A program made the position numbers and the translations under genes. DNA of 64,000 nucleotides from Prochlorococcus marinus (GTDB taxonomy: Bacteria > Cyanobacteriota > Cyanobacteriia > PCC-6307 > Cyanobiaceae), in the NCBI RefSeq assembly GCF_001180245.1, contig NZ_CVSV01000045.1, positions 24,290 to 88,289 on the forward strand. Direction: 5' to 3'. Positions within the stretch are counted from its first letter, which is position 1. Every line of letters starts with the position of its first letter. Positions 27,796 through 37,632 of this stretch are shown here, one piece after another. Under the pieces are notes generated by a model. The model did no database searches. It saw nothing but the letters and a program-made list of their open reading frames with translations, and was not told where the DNA came from.

Positions 27796-27815
27796 AAGGG
27801 ATATAATAAACCCTT
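27796..27815 (+). promoter_or_regulatory. Inverted repeat with a -10 box between psbX and ycf66
   Basis: AAGGG and CCCTT flank ATATAATAAA, which contains a perfect TATAAT at 27802-27807. The stem followed by TTTT could weakly end psbX, and the TATAAT could start ycf66. GGAG at 27832-27835 is the ycf66 ribosome site. Confidence 0.4.
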
Positions 27816-27842
27816 TTAAAAATAAATTTTTGGAGAAAGAAT

Positions 27843-28772
27843 GTGGTCAATGCTAGTCTCAATTGGGCCAGTATTGTTGGTATAGTTCTCGCCGTATGCG
27901 GAGGAGGCCTTTATTTTTTGAGGTCTTTTAAGCCTGCCTTGGCAAGGGATTATGATGTTTTTTTCGCAGCAATTGGACTTTTGTGCGGAGGAATATTATT
28001 TTTTCAAGGCTGGAGGTTAGATCCTATCCTTCAGTTTGGTCAGTTTTTATTAGCAGGAACTACAGTTTTTTTCGCATATGAAAGTGTGCGATTGAGGGGA
28101 GTTGCTACTGATCAAGCTAGAAGGTCAAGTTATTTTGATGATGATCCTATTTCTGATGTTCCCAGAAGTTCTAGGGGCCGATTTAATGACGATTATGATA
28201 GGTTTGAAGAACCTGAAAGACCATCCAGAAGATTTAAACCTCAAGAAGATGAATTTGAAGAAGACTATACGGAGGGGAGATCTCGTAGGAGGAATGTTTC
28301 AAGAGCTATACCATCTGCTGCAGCAAGTAGAAGCAGGCCATCTTCAAGGGAAACAAGTCAGTTTGAAAGTGATGAACCTATAAGAAGAAGAAGACAGACT
28401 TCTGAAGATAGAAATAGTAAACAACCTGAAACAAAAAACTTTGGTGAGAGAAGAAATTTATCTCGCGATGAAGTTAAAACAGGTTCAAGACCCAGAATGA
28501 ATCGCACAGTTTCTAGACAAGATAATAGCTCTGCTCCTGGTGATTCTTCCCCGTTAAGAAAGAAACCTACTGGATCCCCAATTAGACGGCAAACTTCAAC
28601 AGCTCAAGTAGAAGATGCTTCATTTCAAGATGCTAACCAAGCCAAAAAACCACGAGGGACTCGTAGAGTAAGCTCTACACTAAGATCAAGTTCAAAAAAT
28701 CAAAATAGTAGATATAACGTGGGAACAAACAAGAAGAAACCTAGAGATAACAGTTCTAGATTTGATGATTAA
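27843..28772 (+). CDS. ycf66: Ycf66-family protein
   Basis: The first 85 residues carry three hydrophobic spans and match the Ycf66 domain: ASIVGIVLAVCGGGLYFLR, ALARDYDVFFAAIGLLCGGI and the segment ending FAYESVRLRG. The remaining 220 residues are polar and very rich in R, S, D and E, and probably disordered. Ycf66 is conserved in cyanobacteria and some plastids and has no established function. The start is GTG at 27843, with GGAG eight bases upstream; the ATG at 27841 is out of frame. The 309-residue length reflects the long tail. Confidence 0.88.
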   Translation: MVNASLNWASIVGIVLAVCGGGLYFLRSFKPALARDYDVFFAAIGLLCGGILFFQGWRLDPILQFGQFLLAGTTVFFAYESVRLRGVATDQARRSSYFDDDPISDVPRSSRGRFNDDYDRFEEPERPSRRFKPQEDEFEEDYTEGRSRRRNVSRAIPSAAASRSRPSSRETSQFESDEPIRRRRQTSEDRNSKQPETKNFGERRNLSRDEVKTGSRPRMNRTVSRQDNSSAPGDSSPLRKKPTGSPIRRQTSTAQVEDASFQDANQAKKPRGTRRVSSTLRSSSKNQNSRYNVGTNKKKPRDNSSRFDD

Positions 28773-29048
28773 TTATAGGATTCCTGCCCATTTTAAAAAC
28801 GATTGTTTACTAAATAATTCAATCAATATTATTGCAAGGAAGCCAATCATTGCAAATCTTCCATTAGTTATTTCAGAATAACTACTCCACCCAAATTTAT
28901 ATTCATCTTTAATTTCTAAAGATTGTTCATCTAATTTATTGTCTCTAATTTGTTCACTGATGTAATTTGGATCTTTTTCTTGATCTATAAAACTCTCATT
29001 CTCTAAATTAGTGACTTCCGAGTTAGTTTGTTCTTCTTTAGAATTCAT
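28773..29048 (-). CDS. High-light-inducible (Hli/CAB-ELIP-HLIP) family protein, long form
   Basis: Of 91 residues, the last 45 are an Hli domain: a tryptophan-led approach (FGWSSYSEI) and the chlorophyll-binding helix TNGRFAMIGFLAIILIEL. The first half is acidic and lacks a membrane span. Hli proteins bind chlorophyll and carotenoid and protect photosystem II assembly and turnover under excess light. It converges with ycf66 without a gap, and lies 7 bases after the ABC transporter gene end. Confidence 0.88.
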   Translation of the reverse strand: MNSKEEQTNSEVTNLENESFIDQEKDPNYISEQIRDNKLDEQSLEIKDEYKFGWSSYSEITNGRFAMIGFLAIILIELFSKQSFLKWAGIL

Positions 29049-29055
29049 TTTTTTT

Positions 29056-31038
29056 TTAATCCTTAAAATTATACTTATCAGAAGTCAATAATTTCCAGTC
29101 CCCTCGTCCATTTAATTCTAAAATATTCTCGTGAAAATCTTTTAAGCTAGGTCTATGTCCAACACTAATAAGAGAGAGTTCTCGTTCCTTTAATAAACTA
29201 TATAGTTTTTTTTCAGTGTTAATATCTAAAGCACTTGTTGCTTCATCAAGTACTGCAAATCTTGGAGAATTTAGTAAGAGTCTTGCAAAAGCCAGTCTTT
29301 GTTGCTCGCCTAGGGAAAGAATTCGTGGCCAATCTTGTTTGATATCAAGATTAGGATAACGATCAACTAAGGTTTTTAAATTTACTTCATGAAGTACAGA
29401 AGTAAGATGTTCATCACTAAATTTCTTAACTTCCGTGGGATAACATAATTGTTCCCTTAAAGAACCAAGTAACATATAGGGTTTCTGAGGTATGAATAAT
29501 AATTCCCCAATTTTTGGTTTTTTAATTACTCCCTGATCGGGTTCCCATAAACCACTAATCATTCTTAGTAAAGATGTTTTTCCGCACCCAGATGGTCCTA
29601 CGACTAAAAGTGATTGATTATTGTCGATGCTTAAATTTAAATTTTTAATTATTGTTTTATTTGATCCTGGTGGGCAAAGGTCAGCATTATTAATGAGAAT
29701 TGAGGGGTAATCTGAAATAACGTTTTGATTGCTTGTTGGGTTGGTTTGACTAATGGATTCAACTTTTGATTGGAAACCTTCTAATCTCCCAATACCAGCA
29801 GTAAATTTTGCAAGCTCTTCAATTTGATTAACAATGAAAAATAAGGAACCTTCAACCATTCCAAATGCAAAGCTTGCCTGAATAAAGCGTCCATAATCAA
29901 TATCACCTTTAAAGTAAGGGATTGCCATTATTAAATATGGAAAGAAATTTCCAGCATAATTAATGGATCTTCTCATGACGTCTATTATTACTCTCCATAT
30001 AATTAGTAAATTAAAGTTTCTCACCACTTCTCCTAAGCGTCTTTCAGTTTCACTTTGCTCAGGATTCTCTCCAGAGTAAAAGGCTATCGATTCAGCATTA
30101 TCTCGAATATGTACTAAGCCATATCGAAAATCTGCTTCATATCTGAGTTGATCAAAGTCAATCTTTACAAGATTTTTTCCAGCAATTAAGAGGATAGAAG
30201 TTGCAAATGCGGCGTAACCAAATAAAGAAAAAGTAAGTGTTGTACTAATACTCCATAAAATTAGAATATTAAGTGAAAATGTTAGTAGAGCATCAAAAAT
30301 ACCTAATGTGAAAGAGAGACTTTGCCCGGTAAAAGCTCGGGTATCATCTGTGATTCTTTGATCGGGATTATCTACATCGGTTTGCTCTTCATCATTGGGA
30401 TTTAACTGGTAGTAAGCTTTATTAGTCATATAATCTCTGACTAGACTTTTTGAAAGCCATTCTCTCCAAATTATTCCTAACTTATACGTAAAAAATATTT
30501 GGGAAACCCGTATTGGTAGAGCCACAGCGAAACAACAAGCGTAAATCCCCAATATCCGATAAAATCCATCTTCTTGTTTTTCTACTAAAGCATTTGTTAA
30601 ATCTCTTGCAATGAATCCAATACCTGCGTTTATTCCGTTTACAGCTAAAAGCATTAATACAATTATCGCAAGGAATAACCAATGTAACCATCTACGGTTT
30701 TTTAATTGACGTCTTAAGCTAAAAAAGCTTCCTGATCCAATTAGAAATAGTGCAGAAAAAAGCAATCCCCAACTCCCAGCCCAAATTGAATTGACGGTAC
30801 TTACTACACCTCCGAAATACTTTTCAAGAAAAATTGGTTGAAAGCTTTCAAAAAAACTTATTATTCCTGTAAGACCAACAAGTACTACTCCACCAACACA
30901 AAATAATAGAGAAATTAAAAGCCATATAAATTGGAATCCATTACATTGATCTATGGGGAGAAAAAACGGTTGAGATAGCTTCCTTAATTTTTGTAATTGG
31001 TACAATAATTTGGCTTTATTATTCACTGCTTTATTCAT
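29056..31038 (-). CDS. ABC transporter, SbmA/BacA or ABCD-like half transporter
   Basis: The 660-residue protein fuses a membrane domain with about six spans (about 30-330, ABC_membrane_2/SbmA-BacA type) to an ATPase. The latter has Walker A GPSGCGKTSLLR, signature LSLGEQQRLAFARLLL and Walker B FAVLDEATSALD. Such proteins act as homodimers; relatives carry peptides, cobalamin or acyl-CoA. The substrate cannot be read from sequence. Downstream in the same direction is an Hli gene, and upstream a small membrane protein, possibly co-transcribed. Confidence 0.82.
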   Translation of the reverse strand: MNKAVNNKAKLLYQLQKLRKLSQPFFLPIDQCNGFQFIWLLISLLFCVGGVVLVGLTGIISFFESFQPIFLEKYFGGVVSTVNSIWAGSWGLLFSALFLIGSGSFFSLRRQLKNRRWLHWLFLAIIVLMLLAVNGINAGIGFIARDLTNALVEKQEDGFYRILGIYACCFAVALPIRVSQIFFTYKLGIIWREWLSKSLVRDYMTNKAYYQLNPNDEEQTDVDNPDQRITDDTRAFTGQSLSFTLGIFDALLTFSLNILILWSISTTLTFSLFGYAAFATSILLIAGKNLVKIDFDQLRYEADFRYGLVHIRDNAESIAFYSGENPEQSETERRLGEVVRNFNLLIIWRVIIDVMRRSINYAGNFFPYLIMAIPYFKGDIDYGRFIQASFAFGMVEGSLFFIVNQIEELAKFTAGIGRLEGFQSKVESISQTNPTSNQNVISDYPSILINNADLCPPGSNKTIIKNLNLSIDNNQSLLVVGPSGCGKTSLLRMISGLWEPDQGVIKKPKIGELLFIPQKPYMLLGSLREQLCYPTEVKKFSDEHLTSVLHEVNLKTLVDRYPNLDIKQDWPRILSLGEQQRLAFARLLLNSPRFAVLDEATSALDINTEKKLYSLLKERELSLISVGHRPSLKDFHENILELNGRGDWKLLTSDKYNFKD

Positions 31039-31080
31039 TACTCGACTAGTGTTATGAAATAAATTATAACTTTTAGCAGT

Positions 31081-31359
31081 CTATTGACCAAAGCCAATAA
31101 ATGAAAGTGCCCAGTCAGGTAGATCCAAGTAATTCAAGATTGTTGCATCAAATTCATGAACTTTTGGAAAAGATTTATCTAATGCCCACCATAGTAGAAA
31201 AGGTAAATTAAATAAAATTTGTAATTGCCATTTATAAGTTAAAACATTCCAAATTTTTATTAACTTAGTTTTGAGTGAATCATCTAGCTCTTCCCAATTT
31301 TTTGAAATTAAATTAAATAAATTTTTAGATTCTGTATTTAAAGACTCTGGAGTATTCAT
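31081..31359 (-). CDS. Small conserved membrane protein, 92 residues
   Basis: The N-terminal half is polar and helical. One transmembrane span (about 46-62, LQILFNLPFLLWWALDK) follows and the end is LPDWALSFIGFGQ. It is not a recognised family. It sits between the HIT gene and the ABC transporter on the same strand with short gaps, which suggests one transcript running def, HIT, this gene, transporter. Confidence 0.72.
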   Translation of the reverse strand: MNTPESLNTESKNLFNLISKNWEELDDSLKTKLIKIWNVLTYKWQLQILFNLPFLLWWALDKSFPKVHEFDATILNYLDLPDWALSFIGFGQ

Positions 31360-31405
31360 TTTGTTTTTATTTATTTATAACTCATTAATATTTCTTTCGA
31401 GAGTT

Positions 31406-31747
31406 TTAACCTGGAGGCCAATTCATTTTTCTTCCAGATAAAAAATGAATATGTAAATGAAAAACTGTTTGTCCAGATTCTGCTCCAGTGTTAATTACTG
31501 TTCTCCAATTAGTTAAATTTTTTGATTTAGCTATTTTGCTACCAACAAAAAGTAAATGCCCTAATAAATTTGCATCTTGCTCAATACACTCTAATAAACT
31601 TATTATTGGCTTTTTAGGAATCACTAAAAAATGTACTGGAGCTTGTGCCTGGATATCATTAAAAGCAATACAAAACTTATCTTCATAAAGCTTATCGCAG
31701 GGTATTTCTTCATTAATGATTTTTTGAAATATTGTTGTTTCAGTCAT
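31406..31747 (-). CDS. HIT-family (HinT-like) nucleotide hydrolase
   Basis: The 113-residue protein has the histidine triad in TVFHLHIHFLSG (H97, H99, H101) and the N-terminal TIFQKIINEEIPCDKLYED of HinT proteins. HinT enzymes hydrolyse purine nucleoside phosphoramidates. The C-terminus is short, ending in WPPG, as in bacterial HinT. It begins 4 bases after the def stop codon, so the two should be translated from one message. Confidence 0.93.
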   Translation of the reverse strand: MTETTIFQKIINEEIPCDKLYEDKFCIAFNDIQAQAPVHFLVIPKKPIISLLECIEQDANLLGHLLFVGSKIAKSKNLTNWRTVINTGAESGQTVFHLHIHFLSGRKMNWPPG

Positions 31748-31751
31748 TTAA

Positions 31752-32357
31752 TTAATTAATTGAGATAACGTCTTTTTCGTTAAACCCTTCTTTTAAAAGT
31801 TCTTTGTTCAAATCATCTTTTGATGTAACTCTATCTACAAATAATATTCCATTTAAGTGATCCATTTCGTGTTGAATACACCTAGCTAGCAGTCCATCTG
31901 CTTTCATTTTTCGTGGTCGTCCCATTTCATCTCTAAATTTTAATTTTATAGTTGATGGTCTTACTACATTCAAATAGACGCCAGGTATACTCAAGCAGCC
32001 TTCTTCGTATGAATTGAGGGTTGTTCCAAAGTCTGTAATTTCTGGATTGATTAATATTAAAGGTTCTGCTGCTGAATCTTCGAAATTTACGTCTATGACA
32101 AGAAGCTCTTTGTTGATTCCAATTTGAGGTGCAGCAAGTCCAATTCCTTTAGCTGCATACATGCTTTGAAGCATTTCTCTAGCAAGTTTTCTAATTGATT
32201 CGTCGACTTTAGTTATTCTTTTGGAATTTTGTCTTAATACATCATCACCAAGTTTATAAATGTCTAAAGATGGCTTACCTGGTTGTTCTTTTGCAATTTT
32301 TTCTGCGTTTCCATTTGTTCTTGACTTTTTTGCAAGTTGTGAAAAATGGTTTGCCAC
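31752..32357 (-). CDS. def: Peptide deformylase
   Basis: Def removes the formyl group from nascent proteins. The three family motifs are present: GIGLAAPQIG at 71-80, EEGCLSIP with metal ligand C121, and QHEMDHLNG with H163, E164 and H167. The 201 residues include an N-terminal extension of about 28 residues before the usual start. The extension is polar, so it does not look like a transit signal. It is divergent from the S9 peptidase across about 80 bases. Confidence 0.97.
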   Translation of the reverse strand: MANHFSQLAKKSRTNGNAEKIAKEQPGKPSLDIYKLGDDVLRQNSKRITKVDESIRKLAREMLQSMYAAKGIGLAAPQIGINKELLVIDVNFEDSAAEPLILINPEITDFGTTLNSYEEGCLSIPGVYLNVVRPSTIKLKFRDEMGRPRKMKADGLLARCIQHEMDHLNGILFVDRVTSKDDLNKELLKEGFNEKDVISIN

Positions 32358-32437
32358 GTTAAAAAAAAGGTTTTTACTTAAGAGTTTAGCTATAAAAATA
32401 CTAGCACTTTAATTTGCATTCTTTATAGTTTTTTTAA

Positions 32438-34363
32438 ATGAGTAATGATGAGCACTTAAAAGTTAGGCAAACTATATCTAAAAAAAAATCTTTTAAGGAA
32501 TTAACTATTGTAAGGGATATCATTTTTTGGATTGATCTTTTTGGTGAAGGTCAAAATGAAAATGCTATTTTTGCAAGACCATTTAATGAAAAAGAGGCGT
32601 TTCCGCAGAAATTAACAAGTAAAAAATATAATATTAAAAATAACTTTCATGGATATGGTGGTAAATCTTATAAATGCATATATTTTAAAAATAACTTTTA
32701 TTTGATATGGATAGATCAGATTACCAACGCAGTATGGTTTCAAATTTTTAAAGAGGTAGCATCAAATTTTAGAAGTCAAAAAAGATATCTCGATTCAGTT
32801 CAAAAACCGAGACAACTATCTAAATCAATTGATGGAAATTTCGATTCTTCATTCGTTATTTCTCAAAAAAATTTTTTGTATGGTATTTGTGAAATAAATA
32901 ATAGAGATTACTTATTTTCTTTAAATTTAAAAAAAACCAAACAAGATATTTACCGAATAAAAAAATTTAACAATTTCGCTGGAGAATTATCTTCTAATAC
33001 TTCTGTAAGCTTACTTTCTTGGGTCGAGTGGGATTCTCCATACATGCCCTGGGAGAAAAATGATCTTTATTTTGCTCAAATTGACTTAGATGGAGAGATA
33101 ACAAAAATAAAAAAATTCTCAAATAAGCTGATTAATGCCAAAAAAAACGTTTCTTTTTTTCAACCTTATTGGATAAGTGAAACTCTTTTAGTATGTTCAG
33201 AAGATAGTTCTGGATGGTGGAACTTATTGTTTTTAGATGCTAGTAAAATTGAGAATATTTTTATTAAAAAAAGAGTAGAGAGAAATTTAGTTGAATATGG
33301 AGTACCTCAGTGGGTCTCAGGAATAACATTTTTTTCAGGGGATATAAATGACTTATTTTGCTTAGCAAAAAAAGAAAATAATTTAGTAGTTGAACAATAT
33401 AAAGATCTTCAATTCGTTAAAGAATTTTCTACTCCTTTTACCTCAATAAGTGATTTTAGTGTTTTTGATAAGAAAGTAGTTTTGAAAGGTCATGGATCTG
33501 ATTTTCTTGGAAATTTACTTGAAATTGATTGTAAAAAGGAAGGTTTATCAAATTTTTTTGAGGAAATAAATGCTGAATATATAAAAGATTGTTCAAAACC
33601 GGAATCTTTTTGGTTTAAGGGGTTTGAAGATAAATCTACTCATTCTTTTTTATATAGGCCGCTTGTTGAGAAATTTAGAAAACCACCGCTTTTTGTTAGA
33701 GCTCATAGTGGACCAACTTCATTTTTTGATGGATCATATAATTCTGAAGTTCAATATTGGACATCGAAGGGTTTTTTTGTTGCTGAAGTCAATTATGGAG
33801 GATCATCAGGATTTGGCAAAGCATATAGAGAGAGGTTGAATTATAAATGGGGTATTGTTGATTCTTATGATTGCAAAGCACTAGCTCTTGAATTGATTAA
33901 ATCAAATCAAGTAGATAGTGAAAAAGTGATAATTTTTGGGAATAGTGCTGGTGGGTTAACTGCCTTGAATTGTTTATTGTATGGGTCTATTTTTACAGCA
34001 GCAATTTGTAAATATCCTGTTATTGATTTGAAGGATATGTATTACAACACTCATAGGTTTGAAAAAGATTATTTAAATTCTTTGGTAGGAAATTATGCAA
34101 AAAATCATGATGATTATATAAATAGATCACCTATAAATTATATTAACAAAATAAAAAAACCCATCTTATTGTTTCATGGGAAAAAAGATATGGTTATTTC
34201 TTATAAACAAACTTTAAAAATTAAAGAAATTTTGATTCAGAATAATAAATATTCAGAAGTTATTTTTTTTGATAATGAGGGTCATGGGTTTAGAAATATT
34301 GAAAATAAAGAAGTAGTAATGCAAAAATCTCAAGAGTTTTTAAAAAATGCTTTGAAGATTTAA
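32438..34363 (+). CDS. S9 prolyl oligopeptidase-family peptidase
   Basis: The 641-residue protein has an N-terminal beta-propeller (about 1-370) and a C-terminal alpha/beta-hydrolase domain. The catalytic triad is readable: S503 in FGNSAGGL, D584 in HGKKDMV and H616 in EGHGF. This is the dipeptidyl aminopeptidase/acylaminoacyl peptidase branch, which trims short peptides, with no signal peptide, so cytoplasmic. The exact specificity is unknown. Its stop codon interlocks with the sufS stop on the other strand (shared TTAA). Confidence 0.92.
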   Translation: MSNDEHLKVRQTISKKKSFKELTIVRDIIFWIDLFGEGQNENAIFARPFNEKEAFPQKLTSKKYNIKNNFHGYGGKSYKCIYFKNNFYLIWIDQITNAVWFQIFKEVASNFRSQKRYLDSVQKPRQLSKSIDGNFDSSFVISQKNFLYGICEINNRDYLFSLNLKKTKQDIYRIKKFNNFAGELSSNTSVSLLSWVEWDSPYMPWEKNDLYFAQIDLDGEITKIKKFSNKLINAKKNVSFFQPYWISETLLVCSEDSSGWWNLLFLDASKIENIFIKKRVERNLVEYGVPQWVSGITFFSGDINDLFCLAKKENNLVVEQYKDLQFVKEFSTPFTSISDFSVFDKKVVLKGHGSDFLGNLLEIDCKKEGLSNFFEEINAEYIKDCSKPESFWFKGFEDKSTHSFLYRPLVEKFRKPPLFVRAHSGPTSFFDGSYNSEVQYWTSKGFFVAEVNYGGSSGFGKAYRERLNYKWGIVDSYDCKALALELIKSNQVDSEKVIIFGNSAGGLTALNCLLYGSIFTAAICKYPVIDLKDMYYNTHRFEKDYLNSLVGNYAKNHDDYINRSPINYINKIKKPILLFHGKKDMVISYKQTLKIKEILIQNNKYSEVIFFDNEGHGFRNIENKEVVMQKSQEFLKNALKI

Positions 34364-35613
34364 GAATTGATTTTGAGAAAATCAATAGTATCTATTAATT
34401 TTTCTATAAACATATCAATTTCTTCCTTATTGGTTGTGAAATTCATACTGATTCTAGCTGTTGATTTAATTCCAATGTATCTGTGAAGAGGTTGACAGCA
34501 ATGGTGACCACTTCTGATGCAAATTCCTTTTGAATCAAGAATTTCGGCAATATCGTTTGAATGTATATTTTTTACATAAAAGGTGGCAAGTGATGCTCTT
34601 TCTGGATCTATTTCGGGTGATGGACCTATGATTTCAACATTTTCTATTTCACTTAATTTTTCAAATAAATATTTAGTAATATTCTTTTCATATTCATGAA
34701 TTTCATTCAACCCAATAGTATTTATATAGTTAATTGCTTCTGCAAGACCTATTGCTTCTGCAATGGCTGGAGTTCCAGCTTCAAATTTATGTGGCAACTC
34801 TGCCCAAGTACTTGTCTCTTCAAAAACATCTTGAATCATTTCGCCACCTCCAAAGAGAGGAGGAATTTTTTCTAGGATTTCTTTTCTTGACCAGAGGAAA
34901 CCAATACCTGTAGGACCGCAAAGTTTATGTCCTGATCCCGCTAAAAAATCTATATTAAGATCAATTACATCTAGTTTTTGATGGGCTAAACTTTGACATG
35001 CATCTATTAATACCAAAGAACCTTTTTGTTTAGCTAATTTAGTGATCTCTTTGATGGGATTACAGCAACCTAGAGTATTACTAACATGTACTAGGCTAAC
35101 GAGCTTAGTTCTAGATGTTAGTTTTGATTTAAAATCGTCTATATCTAATTTCCCATTTTTATCTATACCTATGAATTTTAATTTGCAATTATTTTTTGCT
35201 GCAACCATTTGCCAAGGAACAATATTGCTATGATGCTCCATTATTGATAAGAGAATTTCATCGTTTTCTTTTAATGAAGATTCTCCCCATGATCTAGCAG
35301 CTAGATTGATTGCCTCAGTAGCATTTCTTGTGAAAATAATTTCTTTTGTTGAATTCGCTTTTATAAATTTGCTAATTAAATATCTTGCATTTTCAAATTC
35401 TTCTGTCGCTTTAGCACTTAATTGATGTGCGCCTCTATGTACATTGGCATTAAAGTTTCTATAGTATTCATTAATTTTTTCTAAGACTTGTATTGGCTTT
35501 TGAGTGGTTGCAGCATGGTCTAAATAAATAATTTGCTCACTACTTTTTAAGTTCTTATTTAAAAGAGGAAAGTCTTTCTTTGCTATTTCAGGGAAATTTT
35601 GAATTGTTTCCAT
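34360..35613 (-). CDS. sufS: Cysteine desulfurase SufS
   Basis: SufS takes sulfur from cysteine and passes it to the Suf scaffold for Fe-S cluster assembly. The 417-residue protein carries the PLP lysine K230 in AGSGHKLCGPTG and the active cysteine in RSGHHCCQPLHRY (C372/C373), the short-loop group II arrangement. The N-terminal LDHAATTQKP is standard. It is last in the sufB-C-D-S cluster, and its ATG shares one base with the sufD stop (TAATG), a translational coupling sign. Confidence 0.97.
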   Translation of the reverse strand: METIQNFPEIAKKDFPLLNKNLKSSEQIIYLDHAATTQKPIQVLEKINEYYRNFNANVHRGAHQLSAKATEEFENARYLISKFIKANSTKEIIFTRNATEAINLAARSWGESSLKENDEILLSIMEHHSNIVPWQMVAAKNNCKLKFIGIDKNGKLDIDDFKSKLTSRTKLVSLVHVSNTLGCCNPIKEITKLAKQKGSLVLIDACQSLAHQKLDVIDLNIDFLAGSGHKLCGPTGIGFLWSRKEILEKIPPLFGGGEMIQDVFEETSTWAELPHKFEAGTPAIAEAIGLAEAINYINTIGLNEIHEYEKNITKYLFEKLSEIENVEIIGPSPEIDPERASLATFYVKNIHSNDIAEILDSKGICIRSGHHCCQPLHRYIGIKSTARISMNFTTNKEEIDMFIEKLIDTIDFLKINS

Positions 35614-36830
35614 TAATTTTCATTTAAAAGTTTATCAAGCAAATCCCATCTATCTTTCGCAACGGGAATAAATGAAATTATTTCTTGAAAGTAAGAACTT
35701 AATTGTAGTTTACTTGCTTCTGTTAATGTGATTCCTCTTGTTCGCATATAAAAAAGTTCTTCTTCATTTAGTTGTGAAATTGTAGCTCCATGTTTGCATT
35801 TGACATCATCAGCAATTATTTCTAATTGAGGTTTGGTGTCTATTTGTGCGAGATTTGATAAAAGTAAATTTCTGCTTAATTGAGAAGCATCAGTTTTCTG
35901 GGCAATTTTCGGAACTATTATTGAACCTTCAAATATTGCATGTGATTTATCGTCAGCGAGTGATTTATTTATTTGATCTAGAAATCCATTTGGCCCATCA
36001 AAGTCGATTTTTGTATAAGTAGAAATTTGTTCATTTTTTTTTGTTATTTGCATACCTTTGATATTGGTTTTAGCGTTTCCTTCAGATTGTTTAATACGAA
36101 TTTCAAATCTTGCATAATTAAATTTAAAATGTAGAGATCCTAAATTGTATTCGCTATTTTTTTGTTGAATTACATTGAGAGAATTTAATAGATTTGATTT
36201 GTTTACACCATAAGAAACAACACCATGGTTTAGGGAGCTATTTTCTTCTAAACAAAAAAAAGTTGATTGAGATAATGAAGAGTTGTCTTCACTAAGATTT
36301 ACTTGTAATAATTCAACATTACAATTCTTTTCTAAAAATACTATAAGGGTTTTTGCGTTTAGTGAATTACTCGATCCATGACTAAAGATTTCGATAGGGG
36401 GAATTTTTGATCCATTTATTTTTAATCCCAAAATATTATTTTTACAACTTAAAGATAGATTTAGTAGGTCACTCCAATTTTCGTTTTGATTAAAAAAAGA
36501 TATCTGTTCTTTGATATATTTTTGTAATTCATCCTTACTTAATTGCTGTATTGAATAATATTTTTTTATTAACTTAATTTGGCAATTCTCACCAATTATT
36601 AATCTAATAGTACTTTGAGAATTTTTCGGATATGGTATATCAAATTTTGAATTGTTTTCATTAACTGAGTAATCTAAAAAGTTTGCTAATTTTGATTTAT
36701 TTGAAAGTCTCCATTGTTCACTTCTAAGATTGGGGAGGGGACTTGATTGTAATTTATCTAAACAGATTTTTTGTATTTCTGTTTGATTATCAATCGATTT
36801 ATTGGTTTTTATTTTTTCAATAATTTCCAT
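35613..36830 (-). CDS. sufD: Fe-S assembly scaffold subunit SufD
   Basis: SufD forms the SufBC2D scaffold. The 405-residue protein has a variable N-terminus and a C-terminal beta-helix with CKHGATISQLNEEELFYMRTRG, the motif shared with SufB in which H aids iron entry. The N-terminal half shows low similarity, as is usual for SufD. It lies directly between sufC and sufS with no gap. Confidence 0.94.
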   Translation of the reverse strand: MEIIEKIKTNKSIDNQTEIQKICLDKLQSSPLPNLRSEQWRLSNKSKLANFLDYSVNENNSKFDIPYPKNSQSTIRLIIGENCQIKLIKKYYSIQQLSKDELQKYIKEQISFFNQNENWSDLLNLSLSCKNNILGLKINGSKIPPIEIFSHGSSNSLNAKTLIVFLEKNCNVELLQVNLSEDNSSLSQSTFFCLEENSSLNHGVVSYGVNKSNLLNSLNVIQQKNSEYNLGSLHFKFNYARFEIRIKQSEGNAKTNIKGMQITKKNEQISTYTKIDFDGPNGFLDQINKSLADDKSHAIFEGSIIVPKIAQKTDASQLSRNLLLSNLAQIDTKPQLEIIADDVKCKHGATISQLNEEELFYMRTRGITLTEASKLQLSSYFQEIISFIPVAKDRWDLLDKLLNEN

Positions 36831-37619
36831 TTATTTAGGTCTCTTTATAAAGTTATCAGTCCATTCGTACCCTTTCTTCTCAAGCTCTAGAGCAAGATCG
36901 CTCTCACCAGTTTTTATGATTTGACCGTCTGACATAACATGGACATAATTTGGTTTAATTTCATCTAATAATCTTTGATAGTGCGTAATAAGTATAATTC
37001 CAGTTTGTGCATTAGATATTCTTTTAATTCCTGATGCCACTATTCTTAGAGCATCGATATCTAGCCCAGAATCGGTCTCATCTAATATTGCTATCTTGGG
37101 CTCAAGTAAAGCCATTTGCAGAATTTCATTTCTTTTTTTTTCACCTCCGGAAAAGCCTTGATTTACACTCCTTGAAAGGAATGCCTGATCCATTTTCACA
37201 ATTTCTAACTTTTCTTTAACTAATTCTTCAAAATCAAAAGTATCCAATTCTTCTTTGTTGAGGAATTTCCTTCTAGCATTAGTTGAAACTCTAAGAAATT
37301 CAAGATTACTAACACCTGGAATCTCAATTGGATATTGAAAACCAAGAAAAATTCCTGACTGAGATCTCTCTTCAGGTTCTAAAGAGTTGATGTTTTCACC
37401 TAAAAATTTTATGTCCCCATTCGTAATTTTATACGAGGGATGTCCTGCAATGATTTTCGAAAGAGTACTTTTGCCACATCCATTTCTTCCCATAATGGCA
37501 TGGATTTCTCCAGGATAGACAGTAAGTGAAACCCCTTTTAAAATTGGAAGATTATCAGTAGATGCAAAGAGATTTTTAACTTCTAAAATTGGATGTGATT
37601 CTTTCATTTTACTTTGCAT
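36831..37619 (-). CDS. sufC: Fe-S assembly ATPase SufC
   Basis: SufC is the ABC ATPase that drives the SufBC2D scaffold. Walker A is [13 protein letters not shown], the signature is [17 protein letters not shown], and Walker B is [12 protein letters not shown]. There is no membrane domain. Start choices are ATG 37619 or the Met four codons later; both are plausible. It is joined directly to sufD and lies 13 bases after sufB. Confidence 0.97.
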   Translation of the reverse strand: MQSKMKESHPILEVKNLFASTDNLPILKGVSLTVYPGEIHAIMGRNGCGKSTLSKIIAGHPSYKITNGDIKFLGENINSLEPEERSQSGIFLGFQYPIEIPGVSNLEFLRVSTNARRKFLNKEELDTFDFEELVKEKLEIVKMDQAFLSRSVNQGFSGGEKKRNEILQMALLEPKIAILDETDSGLDIDALRIVASGIKRISNAQTGIILITHYQRLLDEIKPNYVHVMSDGQIIKTGESDLALELEKKGYEWTDNFIKRPK

Positions 37620-37632
37620 TTCAGTTTAGAAA

